From assembly GCF_024397855.1 (NCBI RefSeq), contig NZ_CP073343.1, positions 3,348,001 to 3,412,000 on the forward strand: a DNA stretch of 64,000 bases. The letters are read 5' to 3'. Positions 48,050-55,629 of this stretch are shown in pieces (positions within the stretch are counted from its first letter, which is position 1; each line of letters opens with the position of its first letter). This DNA is from Marinomonas rhizomae. Lineage in GTDB: Bacteria > Pseudomonadota > Gammaproteobacteria > Pseudomonadales > Marinomonadaceae. Both the position numbers and the translations under genes were made by a program. The notes below the pieces were generated by a model, which did no database searches, was not told where the DNA came from, and saw only the letters and a list, made by a program, of their open reading frames with translations.

Positions 48050-48952
48050 TCAGACAGAAAGCAGTTGCCAGTCTTGTAATGCCAACTGCTCAACAAACCA
48101 AGACAATCCTCGCCCAGGATCATCTTTGCGCCATGCCAAATACGCCATCTGATTTGGTCTTGGCAACTCACATTGGCGTAGCACCAATCGCCCAGAACTT
48201 AACTCATCAGCAATACGATGTTTCGGCAAATACCCCACGCCCAAGCCCAAACATTGCGCTTGAATTTTACTGCGCATGGTATCGACCCTAAGCACCTGAC
48301 GACTTTCAAAAACCCCACTGCTACGCGCGGGCAAAATTTTTGAACTATCCGCCACAACAATAGAAGGATATTGGCGTAATTGCGCCGCAGTAATCATCCC
48401 ATCGGTCATCGCCAACGGATGCGTTGGCGATACAGCAAAGACAAACTCTATCTCACCAATGGCTCTAATATGAACATGCCCCTTGGGCAACTCACCCGTC
48501 GCGCCAATGACTAAATCCGCCCTATCATCTTGCAGAGCATCCCAACCGCCACCAACCGCCTCTTCCGACAAGGTCAATTCCACTGGGCGATTCTGCGATA
48601 AGAAATCTCCCACCACCGACATCAAAGGCGACTCTAACAACGCCGTATCCCTTGCGATTCTCAGCTTCGGCTCCCACCCTGACTCGAACTGCTTAATTGA
48701 ATCTTCTAAACGCATGGCCGCTTCTAAAATTGTTCGACCTTGCTCCAGCACTAGGTGACCCGCTGGGGTTAATACGGCTTTTTGTCGTGAGCGATCAAAC
48801 AAGGACACACCCAAATCGTCTTCCAACTTTTTAACTGTGTAAGTCAAAGCGGACGGCACTTTAAACAGAGCATCCGCCGCGGCGGCAAAACTGCCCAACT
48901 GATGAATTGCTTCCAACACCCGTAATGCTTCCAAAGTCACCGCATAGGCCAT
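48050..48952 (-). CDS. LysR-family regulator
   Basis: This 300-residue LysR regulator has an N-terminal helix-turn-helix (LRVLEAIHQLGSFAAAADALFKVPSALTYTVKKLEDDLGVSLFDR) and an effector domain with ADLVIGATGELPKGHVHIRAIGEIEFVFAVSPTHPLA. It is divergent from the pirin gene, with 126 bp between starts. This layout (LysR next to a YhhW-like pirin) is common and suggests it controls the pirin. Confidence 0.87.
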   Translation of the reverse strand: MAYAVTLEALRVLEAIHQLGSFAAAADALFKVPSALTYTVKKLEDDLGVSLFDRSRQKAVLTPAGHLVLEQGRTILEAAMRLEDSIKQFESGWEPKLRIARDTALLESPLMSVVGDFLSQNRPVELTLSEEAVGGGWDALQDDRADLVIGATGELPKGHVHIRAIGEIEFVFAVSPTHPLAMTDGMITAAQLRQYPSIVVADSSKILPARSSGVFESRQVLRVDTMRSKIQAQCLGLGVGYLPKHRIADELSSGRLVLRQCELPRPNQMAYLAWRKDDPGRGLSWFVEQLALQDWQLLSV

Positions 48953-49078
48953 AGCTCAACCTTTATTCAAATTTTTTGAAATACTAGCTCAAAACCTTCC
49001 GATTTTCTTTCTTTTCTTCGACGCCTACACTCACCCCATACAGTCAAACAGGGCAACAGCCCATTAAGGAGACAAGCC

Positions 49079-49777
49079 ATGATTACTATTCGCAACGCAC
49101 AAGACCGTGGACACGCTAACTTTGGTTGGCTAGACAGCCATCATACGTTTTCTTTTGGTAGCTACTACGACCCTCAACATATGGGCTTTTCAGACCTACG
49201 CGTCATCAATGATGACTCCGTCACCCCAGGCGCGGGCTTTGAAACTCATGGTCACAAAGACATGGAAATACTAAGCCTAGTATTAGAAGGAACCATCGCC
49301 CACAAAGACAGCGCAGGCAACGTAAAAGAATTACCGGCAGGTGAATACCAACTCATGTCCGCAGGCAAAGGCGTTTACCACAGTGAATTCAACGCCTCTA
49401 AAACAGACATGCTGAAATTCCTACAAATTTGGATTCAACCAAATCAACTAGGCGGACAACCGGGCTACCAACAAAAAGAATTTAGCCAAGCACAAGGCTT
49501 CACCACCGTCATCACACCAGATGGCGCAAATGGCACCTTGCAAGTGAAACAAGACATGCAACTGATCCAATTGATCCTTGAGGATCAACAAAAAGCCATA
49601 TGGCAAGCCGACAGCAAGCGCCATTACTATGTGCATGTCATCGAAGGCGAACTGTCCCTAGGCGATGGCATCACAGTACATCCCGGCGACGGCGCGAAAA
49701 TTGAAGACGTGTCAGCAATTAACTTTGAAAGACTAAGCGAGCAACGCGTTAAAGCACTGCTTTTTGACTTGGTGTAA
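49079..49777 (+). CDS. pirin-family bicupin (YhhW-like)
   Basis: This 232-residue pirin-like protein has two cupin domains. The metal-binding site of the first cupin is seen in FETHGHKDMEILSLVLEGTIAHKDS and GVYHSEFNAS, as in E. coli YhhW, which shows quercetinase activity. The N-terminal motif RGHANFGWLDSHHTFSFGSYYDPQHMGF is diagnostic. AAGGAG ribosome binding site; terminator directly after. Redox-sensing or ring-cleaving role is inferred from the family. Confidence 0.9.
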   Translation: MITIRNAQDRGHANFGWLDSHHTFSFGSYYDPQHMGFSDLRVINDDSVTPGAGFETHGHKDMEILSLVLEGTIAHKDSAGNVKELPAGEYQLMSAGKGVYHSEFNASKTDMLKFLQIWIQPNQLGGQPGYQQKEFSQAQGFTTVITPDGANGTLQVKQDMQLIQLILEDQQKAIWQADSKRHYYVHVIEGELSLGDGITVHPGDGAKIEDVSAINFERLSEQRVKALLFDLV

Positions 49778-49804
49778 CCACCAAACTCAAACCATAAAAT
49801 CCTT

Positions 49805-49836
49805 AAAGCGAACATAGCAATATGTTCGCTTTTTTT
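49805..49836 (+). terminator. intrinsic terminator of the pirin gene
   Basis: AAAGCGAACATA-GCAA-TATGTTCGCTTT forms a perfect 12-bp stem followed by T-run. Confidence 0.88.
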
Positions 49837-49850
49837 GTTTGATAATAAAA

Positions 49851-49892
49851 AACCGTAGGGCAGCATGAGGAAGGCACAACCGTAATCTGCCA
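49851..49892 (+). repeat. 42-bp direct repeat, copy A (flanks toxin-antitoxin module)
   Basis: It shares 38 of 42 bases, in the same orientation, with copy B at 50579-50620. Each copy starts AACCGTAG, ends ACCGTAATCTGCCA, and contains GGCAG/GCAG facing CTGCC as a weak palindrome. The pair brackets the Phd/ParE genes. Confidence 0.7.
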
Positions 49893-49916
49893 ACCACCAA
49901 TAAAACGGAGGGGATT

Positions 49917-50228
49917 TTAGAGGAGTTTTCTATCACTAAGATGTATAAACGGCACCATACTTTTATGCAAGACGGCAAAGACAACAATGTAATTTTTATC
50001 TTCAATATAATAAATAACGTGGCTACCGTAGGGAAAACTGAAAACATTTTCTCGAACTTCCGACCGACTCTTACCAAGAGAAGGCGCTTCGGCAAGTAAT
50101 CTAATCGTTTGCCTAATCCCAGACAAATACTGTTTCGACTGAGTCTCTCCCCAGTTTGCTAACGTAAAACGATGAACTCCAACTAAGTCTGACTTTGCGT
50201 CAGGTGTTAAATAATAAATGGCAGACAT
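49917..50228 (-). CDS. ParE/RelE-family toxin
   Basis: This is the toxin of a type II toxin-antitoxin pair. The 103-residue protein has the RelE/ParE fold pattern: N-terminal LTPDAKSDLVGVHRFTLANWGETQSKQYLSGIRQTIRLLAEAP, then a beta-rich half GKSRSEVRENVFSFPYGSHVIYYIEDKNYIVVFAVLH. The spacing and the RxNVxxFPxxxHxIYY-like segment favour ParE (gyrase poison) over RelE (ribosome-dependent RNase). The ATG overlaps the antitoxin stop by one base. Confidence 0.85.
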   Translation of the reverse strand: MSAIYYLTPDAKSDLVGVHRFTLANWGETQSKQYLSGIRQTIRLLAEAPSLGKSRSEVRENVFSFPYGSHVIYYIEDKNYIVVFAVLHKSMVPFIHLSDRKLL

Positions 50229-50491
50229 TAATCATAAAGCCCTTCTTCAAGCTCATTGAAAAACGCCTCACCAGCAACCAGATCCCTCTTTGATATATCT
50301 TTCATGGCTTGAGCGGCTTTATTTTGTAATAAATACAATTTCATCGCTTCTATACTTTCATACTCATCAACGGAAATAACAACAGCAACAGGCTTACCAT
50401 TCTTACTGATTTGAACAGGAGACTTTTGAGCATTTAGCAATAAATCACCAAAATGCGTTTTGGCCTCATTAGCAGAAATTGTATTCATCAC
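50228..50491 (-). CDS. Phd/YefM-family antitoxin
   Basis: This 87-residue antitoxin has an N-terminal Phd/YefM DNA-binding domain (TISANEAKTHFGDLLLNAQKSPVQISKNGKPVAVVISVDEYESIEAM) and an acidic toxin-binding tail (EAFFNELEEGLYD). It precedes and overlaps the toxin, the usual order, and should autorepress the operon. The ribosome binding site is GGAGTGAG. The whole module sits between 42-bp direct repeats. Confidence 0.88.
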   Translation of the reverse strand: MMNTISANEAKTHFGDLLLNAQKSPVQISKNGKPVAVVISVDEYESIEAMKLYLLQNKAAQAMKDISKRDLVAGEAFFNELEEGLYD

Positions 50492-50578
50492 TCACTCCAA
50501 AAAATAAATCGTTCGATTCGTACAATATAATCAAATCATCCAACAACTGCAAAAACCATCCCTTATCAACACAAACAA

Positions 50579-50620
50579 AACCGTAGAGCAGCATGAGGGA
50601 GGAACGACCGTAATCTGCCA
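50579..50620 (+). repeat. 42-bp direct repeat, copy B
   Basis: This is the partner of the copy at 49851-49892, 728 bp away, upstream of the antitoxin gene. Four of 42 positions differ. Confidence 0.7.
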
Positions 50621-50644
50621 CAGCGGTCTAATATAACTCAACTC

Positions 50645-50668
50645 AAACCCGTCGAATTCCACGGGTTT
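50645..50668. repeat. EcoRI-centred palindrome 1
   Basis: AAACCCGT (50645-50652) and ACGGGTTT (50661-50668) flank CGAATTCC. It is related in sequence to the palindrome at 50717-50746. Confidence 0.5.
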
Positions 50669-50688
50669 ATCCAAGCGAAAGCCTATTA

Positions 50689-50835
50689 TTTCTAAGACAC
50701 CTGTTCGATAGAAAACTTTAAACCCATCGAATTCGATAAGTTTAAAAATTTCTAAGCCGCGTGCTCGGGGAACGCAATGGAACAAGAAACGTAGAAAGCG
50801 GGTAAGACGGTTAATCCCCACGTGTGTGGGGAACG
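50689..50835. CRISPR. fossil CRISPR fragment: I-F repeat, I-F/I-E chimera, I-E repeat
   Basis: Three repeat relics stand at array spacing. 50689-50716 begins TTTCTAAG and matches the older I-F repeats of the main array at about 20 of 28 positions. 50749-50774 starts as a perfect I-F repeat (TTTCTAAGCCGCGTGCTCGG) but ends GGGGAACG like an I-E repeat. 50808-50835 reads CGGTTAATCCCCACGTGTGT then GGGGAACG, a typical I-E repeat (minus-strand form GTTCCCC...GGTTAACCG-like). Start-to-start distance of the first two is 60 bp (I-F unit); end-to-end distance of the last two is 61 bp (I-E unit). No cas genes for type I-E are in the window. Confidence 0.7.
50717..50746. repeat. EcoRI-centred palindrome 2, in spacer position of the fossil array
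   Basis: A 30-bp near-perfect palindrome (26 of 30 symmetric) begins TTTAAAC, is centred on ATCGAATTCGAT and ends GTTTAAA. It fills the spacer slot between the first two relic repeats. Confidence 0.6.
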
Positions 50836-50900
50836 TCTTAGTGTAGACGAATGTTTTATAAAGGAAATTTCCTTGCAAAAAAACCACCAACATTTTTGCT

Positions 50901-50984
50901 GGTTTTTGGTTTTTGGTTTTTGGTTTTTGGTTTTTGGTTTTTGGTTTTTGGTTTTTGGTTTTTGGTTTTTGGTTTTTGGTTTTT
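50901..50984 (+). repeat. heptanucleotide tandem repeat (GGTTTTT)12
   Basis: Exactly 12 perfect copies of GGTTTTT make 84 bp of simple-sequence DNA in an intergenic stretch between the fossil CRISPR fragment and the 3' end of the effector/immunity pair. No gene starts close by on either strand. Confidence 0.95.
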
Positions 50985-51126
50985 AAAATGATGCTAACTT
51001 ATTGATTTATAAAAACTTTAATTTTAGAGAATGAGAACTTTGCCATTCTACCGAAAGCCTTTATAAATCATAAAGTTGGTTCAACTTCCAACAAAAGGGA
51101 AATACCCTACTGACTTTTCAAGGCAG

Positions 51127-51408
51127 TTAGTTATTCTTCGATGATTTCTTCATGCTGGAATTCGATTTCACCAGTTTAAACCACGCCACAACTAATAAAG
51201 AAATCACCAACACGATAAGAAAAGACAGGATCAGCAGATAATAAACTGTTATGTCTTCAACCACCGTATCGACAGGTAGCATTTCTCTGATCAATCTCCC
51301 TACCCATTCGGGGAATTCAGGGAAGTAGTCGAGGTTTCTCGACCAAAAGAACGCGTATAGCAACGTTGCGCAGACAATCCAAACCAAAAACAAGCTGACT
51401 TTTCTCAT
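51127..51408 (-). CDS. small two-helix membrane protein, probable immunity partner
   Basis: This 93-residue protein has two hydrophobic helices (about 5-21 and 56-80) with a short acidic extracytoplasmic loop (FPEFPEWVGRLIREMLPVDTVVEDI) and a basic cytoplasmic tail. I do not recognise a family. Its start overlaps the stop of the DUF2778 gene by four bases. That overlap and the membrane/periplasmic topology suggest it protects against that peptidoglycan-acting effector, as Tldi1 does for Tlde1. The immunity role is inference from context. Confidence 0.6.
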   Translation of the reverse strand: MRKVSLFLVWIVCATLLYAFFWSRNLDYFPEFPEWVGRLIREMLPVDTVVEDITVYYLLILSFLIVLVISLLVVAWFKLVKSNSSMKKSSKNN

Positions 51409-51869
51409 GAAACAATCACTGTGCCGTAGGTTTTCATATCTGTTTCAGGAATTTGTTCTAAGGTTGTATCCAAAAGCATGGAGCGAATAAGGTTAAAATC
51501 ACTCTGTTTATCAATGGTGATACACCCCTTACTAATCCCCCTCCCTACTTTGGGATGTAAACGAAACTGCCCACGCTTAACCGCTTCACAAAAGGTCTCG
51601 TCATCAATGTTGTCATCCTCGGCATAAAGAGCAAACCAATCATCCTTTTGAGCAATCAAGTCATAAAGCCACCCGAGGCGGCCTCCTGATTCTCGATCTA
51701 CTATGTAATACGTTCCCGGTGGAATTGGGCCTAAACTGGGCACACACGCCGCGACAAGCTTATTAACATTTGTTTCTAAACCAGAAAAGGCAGGGAAGGC
51801 TTTTCGAGACTCTGTTACAACCAGAGAACTCATTGGCTCATTATTGAGTTTAAAAGAGAAATTTAGCAC
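51405..51869 (-). CDS. DUF2778 (Tlde1-like) L,D-transpeptidase-type effector
   Basis: This is a peptidoglycan-active protein of the DUF2778 family, whose Salmonella member Tlde1 is a type VI secretion effector that cleaves or exchanges D-amino acids on tetrapeptide stems. The 154 residues show the family layout: AFSG (27-30), GPIPPGTYYIVDRESGGRLGWLYDL (47-71) and the catalytic RLHPKVGRGISKGCITI with His105, Ser113, Gly115 and Cys116. There is no signal peptide, as expected for a T6SS cargo. The start is probably GTG at 51869. No T6SS structural genes are in the window. Confidence 0.75.
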   Translation of the reverse strand: MLNFSFKLNNEPMSSLVVTESRKAFPAFSGLETNVNKLVAACVPSLGPIPPGTYYIVDRESGGRLGWLYDLIAQKDDWFALYAEDDNIDDETFCEAVKRGQFRLHPKVGRGISKGCITIDKQSDFNLIRSMLLDTTLEQIPETDMKTYGTVIVS

Positions 51870-51999
51870 CTTTCGTCTTAAGTCCGTTTAACTGTGATCA
51901 TTCAGTATACGCTGTGAGATAAATTTGCATTGATAACATATCGCAAATAATAAGCAAAAAAGTGTAGATCAAGCAGACTTAGCCTAACGTGCACCGCCC

Positions 52000-52683
52000 T
52001 TACTCAGCGCCTGACGCTTGTTTTAGTTGCTCTAGTTCGGCCTCGCAAGATTGTTTGGTGAGGGCTTGGAGTTTTTCCACTTCGGAGCTCAGCCAGTCCA
52101 ATTCTTCTTCGGTGATTTCGTAGTGCATGGAGTAGCGGGCTTCGACGTAGGCACGTTTAAGGCGCTGAGTCTCACGACGTGGGCGTTTGCAATTTTTCGG
52201 GAAGATGGTGGCAAAGGCAGGATCAATCTGCACGCAGAGAGAACGCAATTGCAGAATATTATGAGTTCGGGGTAAGTAATTGGTATGCACCAGCAGCACA
52301 CAGGAAAAGAAGTGTTCCGTGGCTTGATGCAGTTCGAATGCCGCATGACGTAGCATTTTGTCATTCATGGCATATTTCATTTGCCTAAAAAATCCAAATG
52401 CATTTTCAAATCCACGCAAAAAGTAATCACTCGCTACTTTTAGCTGCTCTTCAGCCAATAATCGCCCCGGCGCGGGTAATCCCCTTAGATCATAGGAGTA
52501 CAGCTCGATGCCTTGCTCGCGAAGGTCTTTAAAGAAATACGCACTCTGACTCAAAGAGCCACACACTTCATCCCATGTATGCAAGATCAAGCCTAACGGA
52601 GAGGCTACCTTGCGCATCACTCGATCATCCACCGCATTCCATACTGCGTTTTTTCTAAGCCGCGTGTTCGGCGGTGAAGCCAT
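52000..52683 (-). pseudogene. HEPN half of a nucleotidyltransferase-HEPN protein, 5' end replaced by CRISPR array
   Basis: The C-terminal about 190 residues (from SPLGLILHTWDEVCGSLSQ through YFFKDLREQGIELY, AAFELHQATEHFFSCVLLVHTNYLPRTHN and YVEARYSMHYEITEEELDWL) match full-length proteins of about 300 aa that carry an N-terminal MNT nucleotidyltransferase and a C-terminal HEPN domain. Here the nucleotidyltransferase domain is absent. The frame instead begins at an ATG in the last spacer (52683) and runs through the last CRISPR repeat, giving SPPNTRLRK. An internal ATG lies at 52617. The HEPN RNase-like motif RxxxxH is not clear. It is probably a remnant left where the array end meets the gene. 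Confidence 0.7.
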
Positions 52684-55499
52684 TTGTCGTAAACGAAACA
52701 GTCTTGCAGTCTTTCTAAGCCACCTGTTCGGCGGTGAAGAATTTCCCCGTGCTTGGAGACTGGGCGCTAATTTTCTAAGCCGCCTGTTCGGCGGTGAAGT
52801 TGACTTTTCGTGTTTTTTTAATTTTCACTTTTTTCTAAGCCGACTGTTCGGCGGTGAAGATCGCAGCATCTGTCGCGATGCGCCATGTTGCTTTCTAAGC
52901 CGCCTATTCGGCGGTGAAGTATGCTGCCCGATTAGTACAAGTATTCGACAATTTCTAAGCCGCCTATTCGGCGGTGAAGCTGGATTCTCCCAAAAGATGA
53001 TAAGAATTATCTTTCTAAGCCGCCTATTCGGCGGTGAAGGGTGAATGCCCATTTTGTGAAGAACCATTATTTTTCTAAGCCGCCTGTTCGGCGGTGAAGA
53101 CGCGCTTCAGTTTGGTACGAACGCGACACAGTTTCTAAGCCGCCTGTTCGGCGGTGAAGCCTGCTTTCAGCGCAACGTCCGCATTGATTGTTTTCTAAGC
53201 CGCCTGTTCGGCGGTGAAGAGATAAGCTCTATCTGCGTGCCTGCCTTAGCTTTTCTAAGCCGCGTGCTCTGCGGCGAACGGCAGAAAGAACTTGAAGTCG
53301 GATGCTTGGATTTTCTAAGCCGCGTGCTCGCGGCGAACGCCCAGATTCCGATAGATCCCAGTATGATGAATTTCTAAGCCGCGTGCTCGGCGGCGAACAA
53401 TTGCTTCAATTGCGAAAGGTGGTAAATAATTTTCTAAGCCGCGTGCTCGGCGGCGAACATTAGCACGTCCGACATAGTTAGCCGATTTCCTTTCTAAGCC
53501 GCGTGCTCGGCGGCGAACAACACCGTTTGCTTGGTTAGTGCCGCATGATGTTTCTAAGCCGCGTGCTCGGCGGCGAACATTTAGAATTAATTAATCAAAT
53601 TACAGGGACATTTCTAAGCCGCGTGCTCGGCGGCGAACAGGTTTTATACTTGGTTGCTTGAGTTGTTATATTTCTAAGCCGCGTGCTCGGCGGCGAACCC
53701 ACGTCTTTACTATCGTGATAGTGTCCTACTTTTCTAAGCCGCGTGCTCGGCGGCGAACTTTGGTATTCTATCCGTACCGAAAAAGGAGAATTTCTAAGCC
53801 GCGTGCTCGGCGGCGAACATCGAGTAAACGAACTAGCTACATCCATGAAATTTCTAAGCCGCGTGCTCGGCGGCGAACATTGGATAATGGGAGACGCTTA
53901 TATAGATACATTTCTAAGCCGCGTGCTCGGCGGCGAACAAGGATAGTGCTTGCCCTAATTGCTCTATGTTTTTCTAAGCCGCGTGCTCGGCGGCGAACGC
54001 TTCTAGCTTCACAATGGCTTCCGCTTTGTATTTCTAAGCCGCGTGCTCGGCGGCGAACCCTTGCACCTCGATATGGGCGATGGGTCTAATTTTCTAAGCC
54101 GCGTGCTCGGCGGCGAACATTGATAGTGACACGGAAAAGACAGGGGAAACTTTCTAAGCCGCGTGCTCGGCGGCGAACAGCAATGTGGATTACACGTTAG
54201 AGACATGGGTTTTCTAAGCCGCGTGCTCGGCGGCGAACTAGTCGTATTATCAGCCATCAACCACTCTATCTTTCTAAGCCGCGTGCTCGGCGGCGAACTC
54301 AAACCTTCCGCGATGGCTTGAGCAATTTTATTTCTAAGCCGCGTGCTCGGCGGCGAACAAACCGATCCAAGGCGCGACGCGGTTCTCTATTTTCTAAGCC
54401 GCGTGCTCGGCGGCGAACAAACCGATCCAAGGCGCGACGCGGTTCTCTATTTTCTAAGCCGCGTGCTCGGCGGCGAACACAAAAGCAGCGTTCAAAATCT
54501 GGAATACGTCATTTCTAAGCCGCGTGCTCGGCGGCGAACAAAAAACCGTCTTTAATGATTAGAGTTTCGCATTTCTAAGCCGCGTGCTCGGCGGCGAACG
54601 CGCAAAGGCTGATGCTTTATTAAAAGAGTGCTTTCTAAGCCGCGTGCTCGGCGGCGAACATGCTATTTGTAGCGTATCAACAAGCAAGAAATTTCTAAGC
54701 CGCGTGCTCGGCGGCGAACCGCAAACCAAGTGCGAACCAAGTGCAAAAACATTTCTAAGCCGCGTGCTCGGCGGCGAACAATGATTAGAGTTTCGCAGGA
54801 AGCGGCTAACATTTCTAAGCCGCGTGCTCGGCGGCGAACGTTGCCTGAGACTTGGGCAGCGAGTGAAGACATTTCTAAGCCGCGTGCTCGGCGGCGAACA
54901 ATTTCCATACTAAAAGACACTTCAATCAAGTTTTCTAAGCCGCGTGCTCGGCGGCGAACGAATATCCGCCGCCGTGGTTTCTCGGCCATTTTTTCTAAGC
55001 CGCGTGCTCGGCGGCGAACACATCAGTCTGACATGAATCTGATGAACGACTTTTCTAAGCCGCGTGCTCGGCGGCGAACTATCACGGCATGGGCTCGCTT
55101 AAATCGTATTATTTCTAAGCCGCGTGCTCGGCGGCGAACGTCAAGCGCCTTGATGTCATGATAGATAACGATTTCTAAGCCGCGTGCTCGGCGGCGAACG
55201 ACTCTACAGTATCTAAATGCTGCGGCTAAACTTTCTAAGCCGCGTGCTCGGCGGCGAACAACGCCGCGTTAAAGGGCTACGACAGACGTCCTTTCTAAGC
55301 CGCGTGCTCGGCGGCGAACCAAGGCAGCAGTTTTGGGTACGGATTATGAGTTTTCTAAGCCGCGTGCTCGGCGGCGAACATGTGGAAACGATCAAAGAAG
55401 AAGTCCAAGCATTTCTAAGCCGCGTGCTCGGCGGCGAACCGAGGTCGCAATAAACGAACCATATACAATATTTTCTAAGCCGCGTGCTCGGCGGCGAAC
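52652..55499 (-). CRISPR. type I-F CRISPR array, 48 repeats and 47 spacers
   Basis: Forty-eight 28-bp repeats are separated by 32-nt spacers (one of 33). On the crRNA (minus) strand the main repeat starts GTTCGCCGCCGAGCACGCGG and ends CTTAGAAA, a normal I-F/Cas6f repeat. Leader side is 55499, next to cas6f. The 10 distal repeats (52652-53219) are an older type starting CTTCACCGCCGAACAGGCGG; the switch is at 53252. Repeat 12 (53312) lacks one base; repeats 2, 4, 5-7 and 11 carry single changes. One spacer-repeat unit is duplicated (54359-54390 and 54419-54450). Spacers 54540-54571 and 54780-54811 overlap by 18 nt. Confidence 0.98.
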
Positions 55500-55629
55500 T
55501 ATAGTTTATTCGCAAAAAAATAAGTTACAACATGCAGTTAGGTCAAAATAAGCGTTTTTACCTATGTTTTTTCTGCATATTGTAACTTGCTGTTTTTAAA
55601 AGATATTTTTAAAGAGCAATTTTTATTGG
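55500..55629 (-). promoter_or_regulatory. CRISPR leader
   Basis: The 130-bp AT-rich region between cas6f and the newest repeat is the expected leader. It contains a long inverted repeat, AAGTTACAACATGCAG (55522-55537) and CTGCATATTGTAACTT (55573-55588), 15 of 16 bases matched, with a 35-bp centre. Confidence 0.75.

Noticed and set aside
50531..50893. 120-codon open frame on the minus strand with PTHVGINR and CVPRARGLEIF segments
   Set aside because: These peptides are what I-E and I-F CRISPR repeats encode by chance; the frame runs through the fossil repeats and a 42-bp repeat and has no credible ribosome binding site.
52610..55551. Many open frames of 60-143 codons on both strands with repeated SKPRARRRT, FLSRVLGGE or SPPSTRLRK
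   Set aside because: They are translations of the 28-bp CRISPR repeats at 60-bp spacing (a multiple of three keeps the frame open); not genes.
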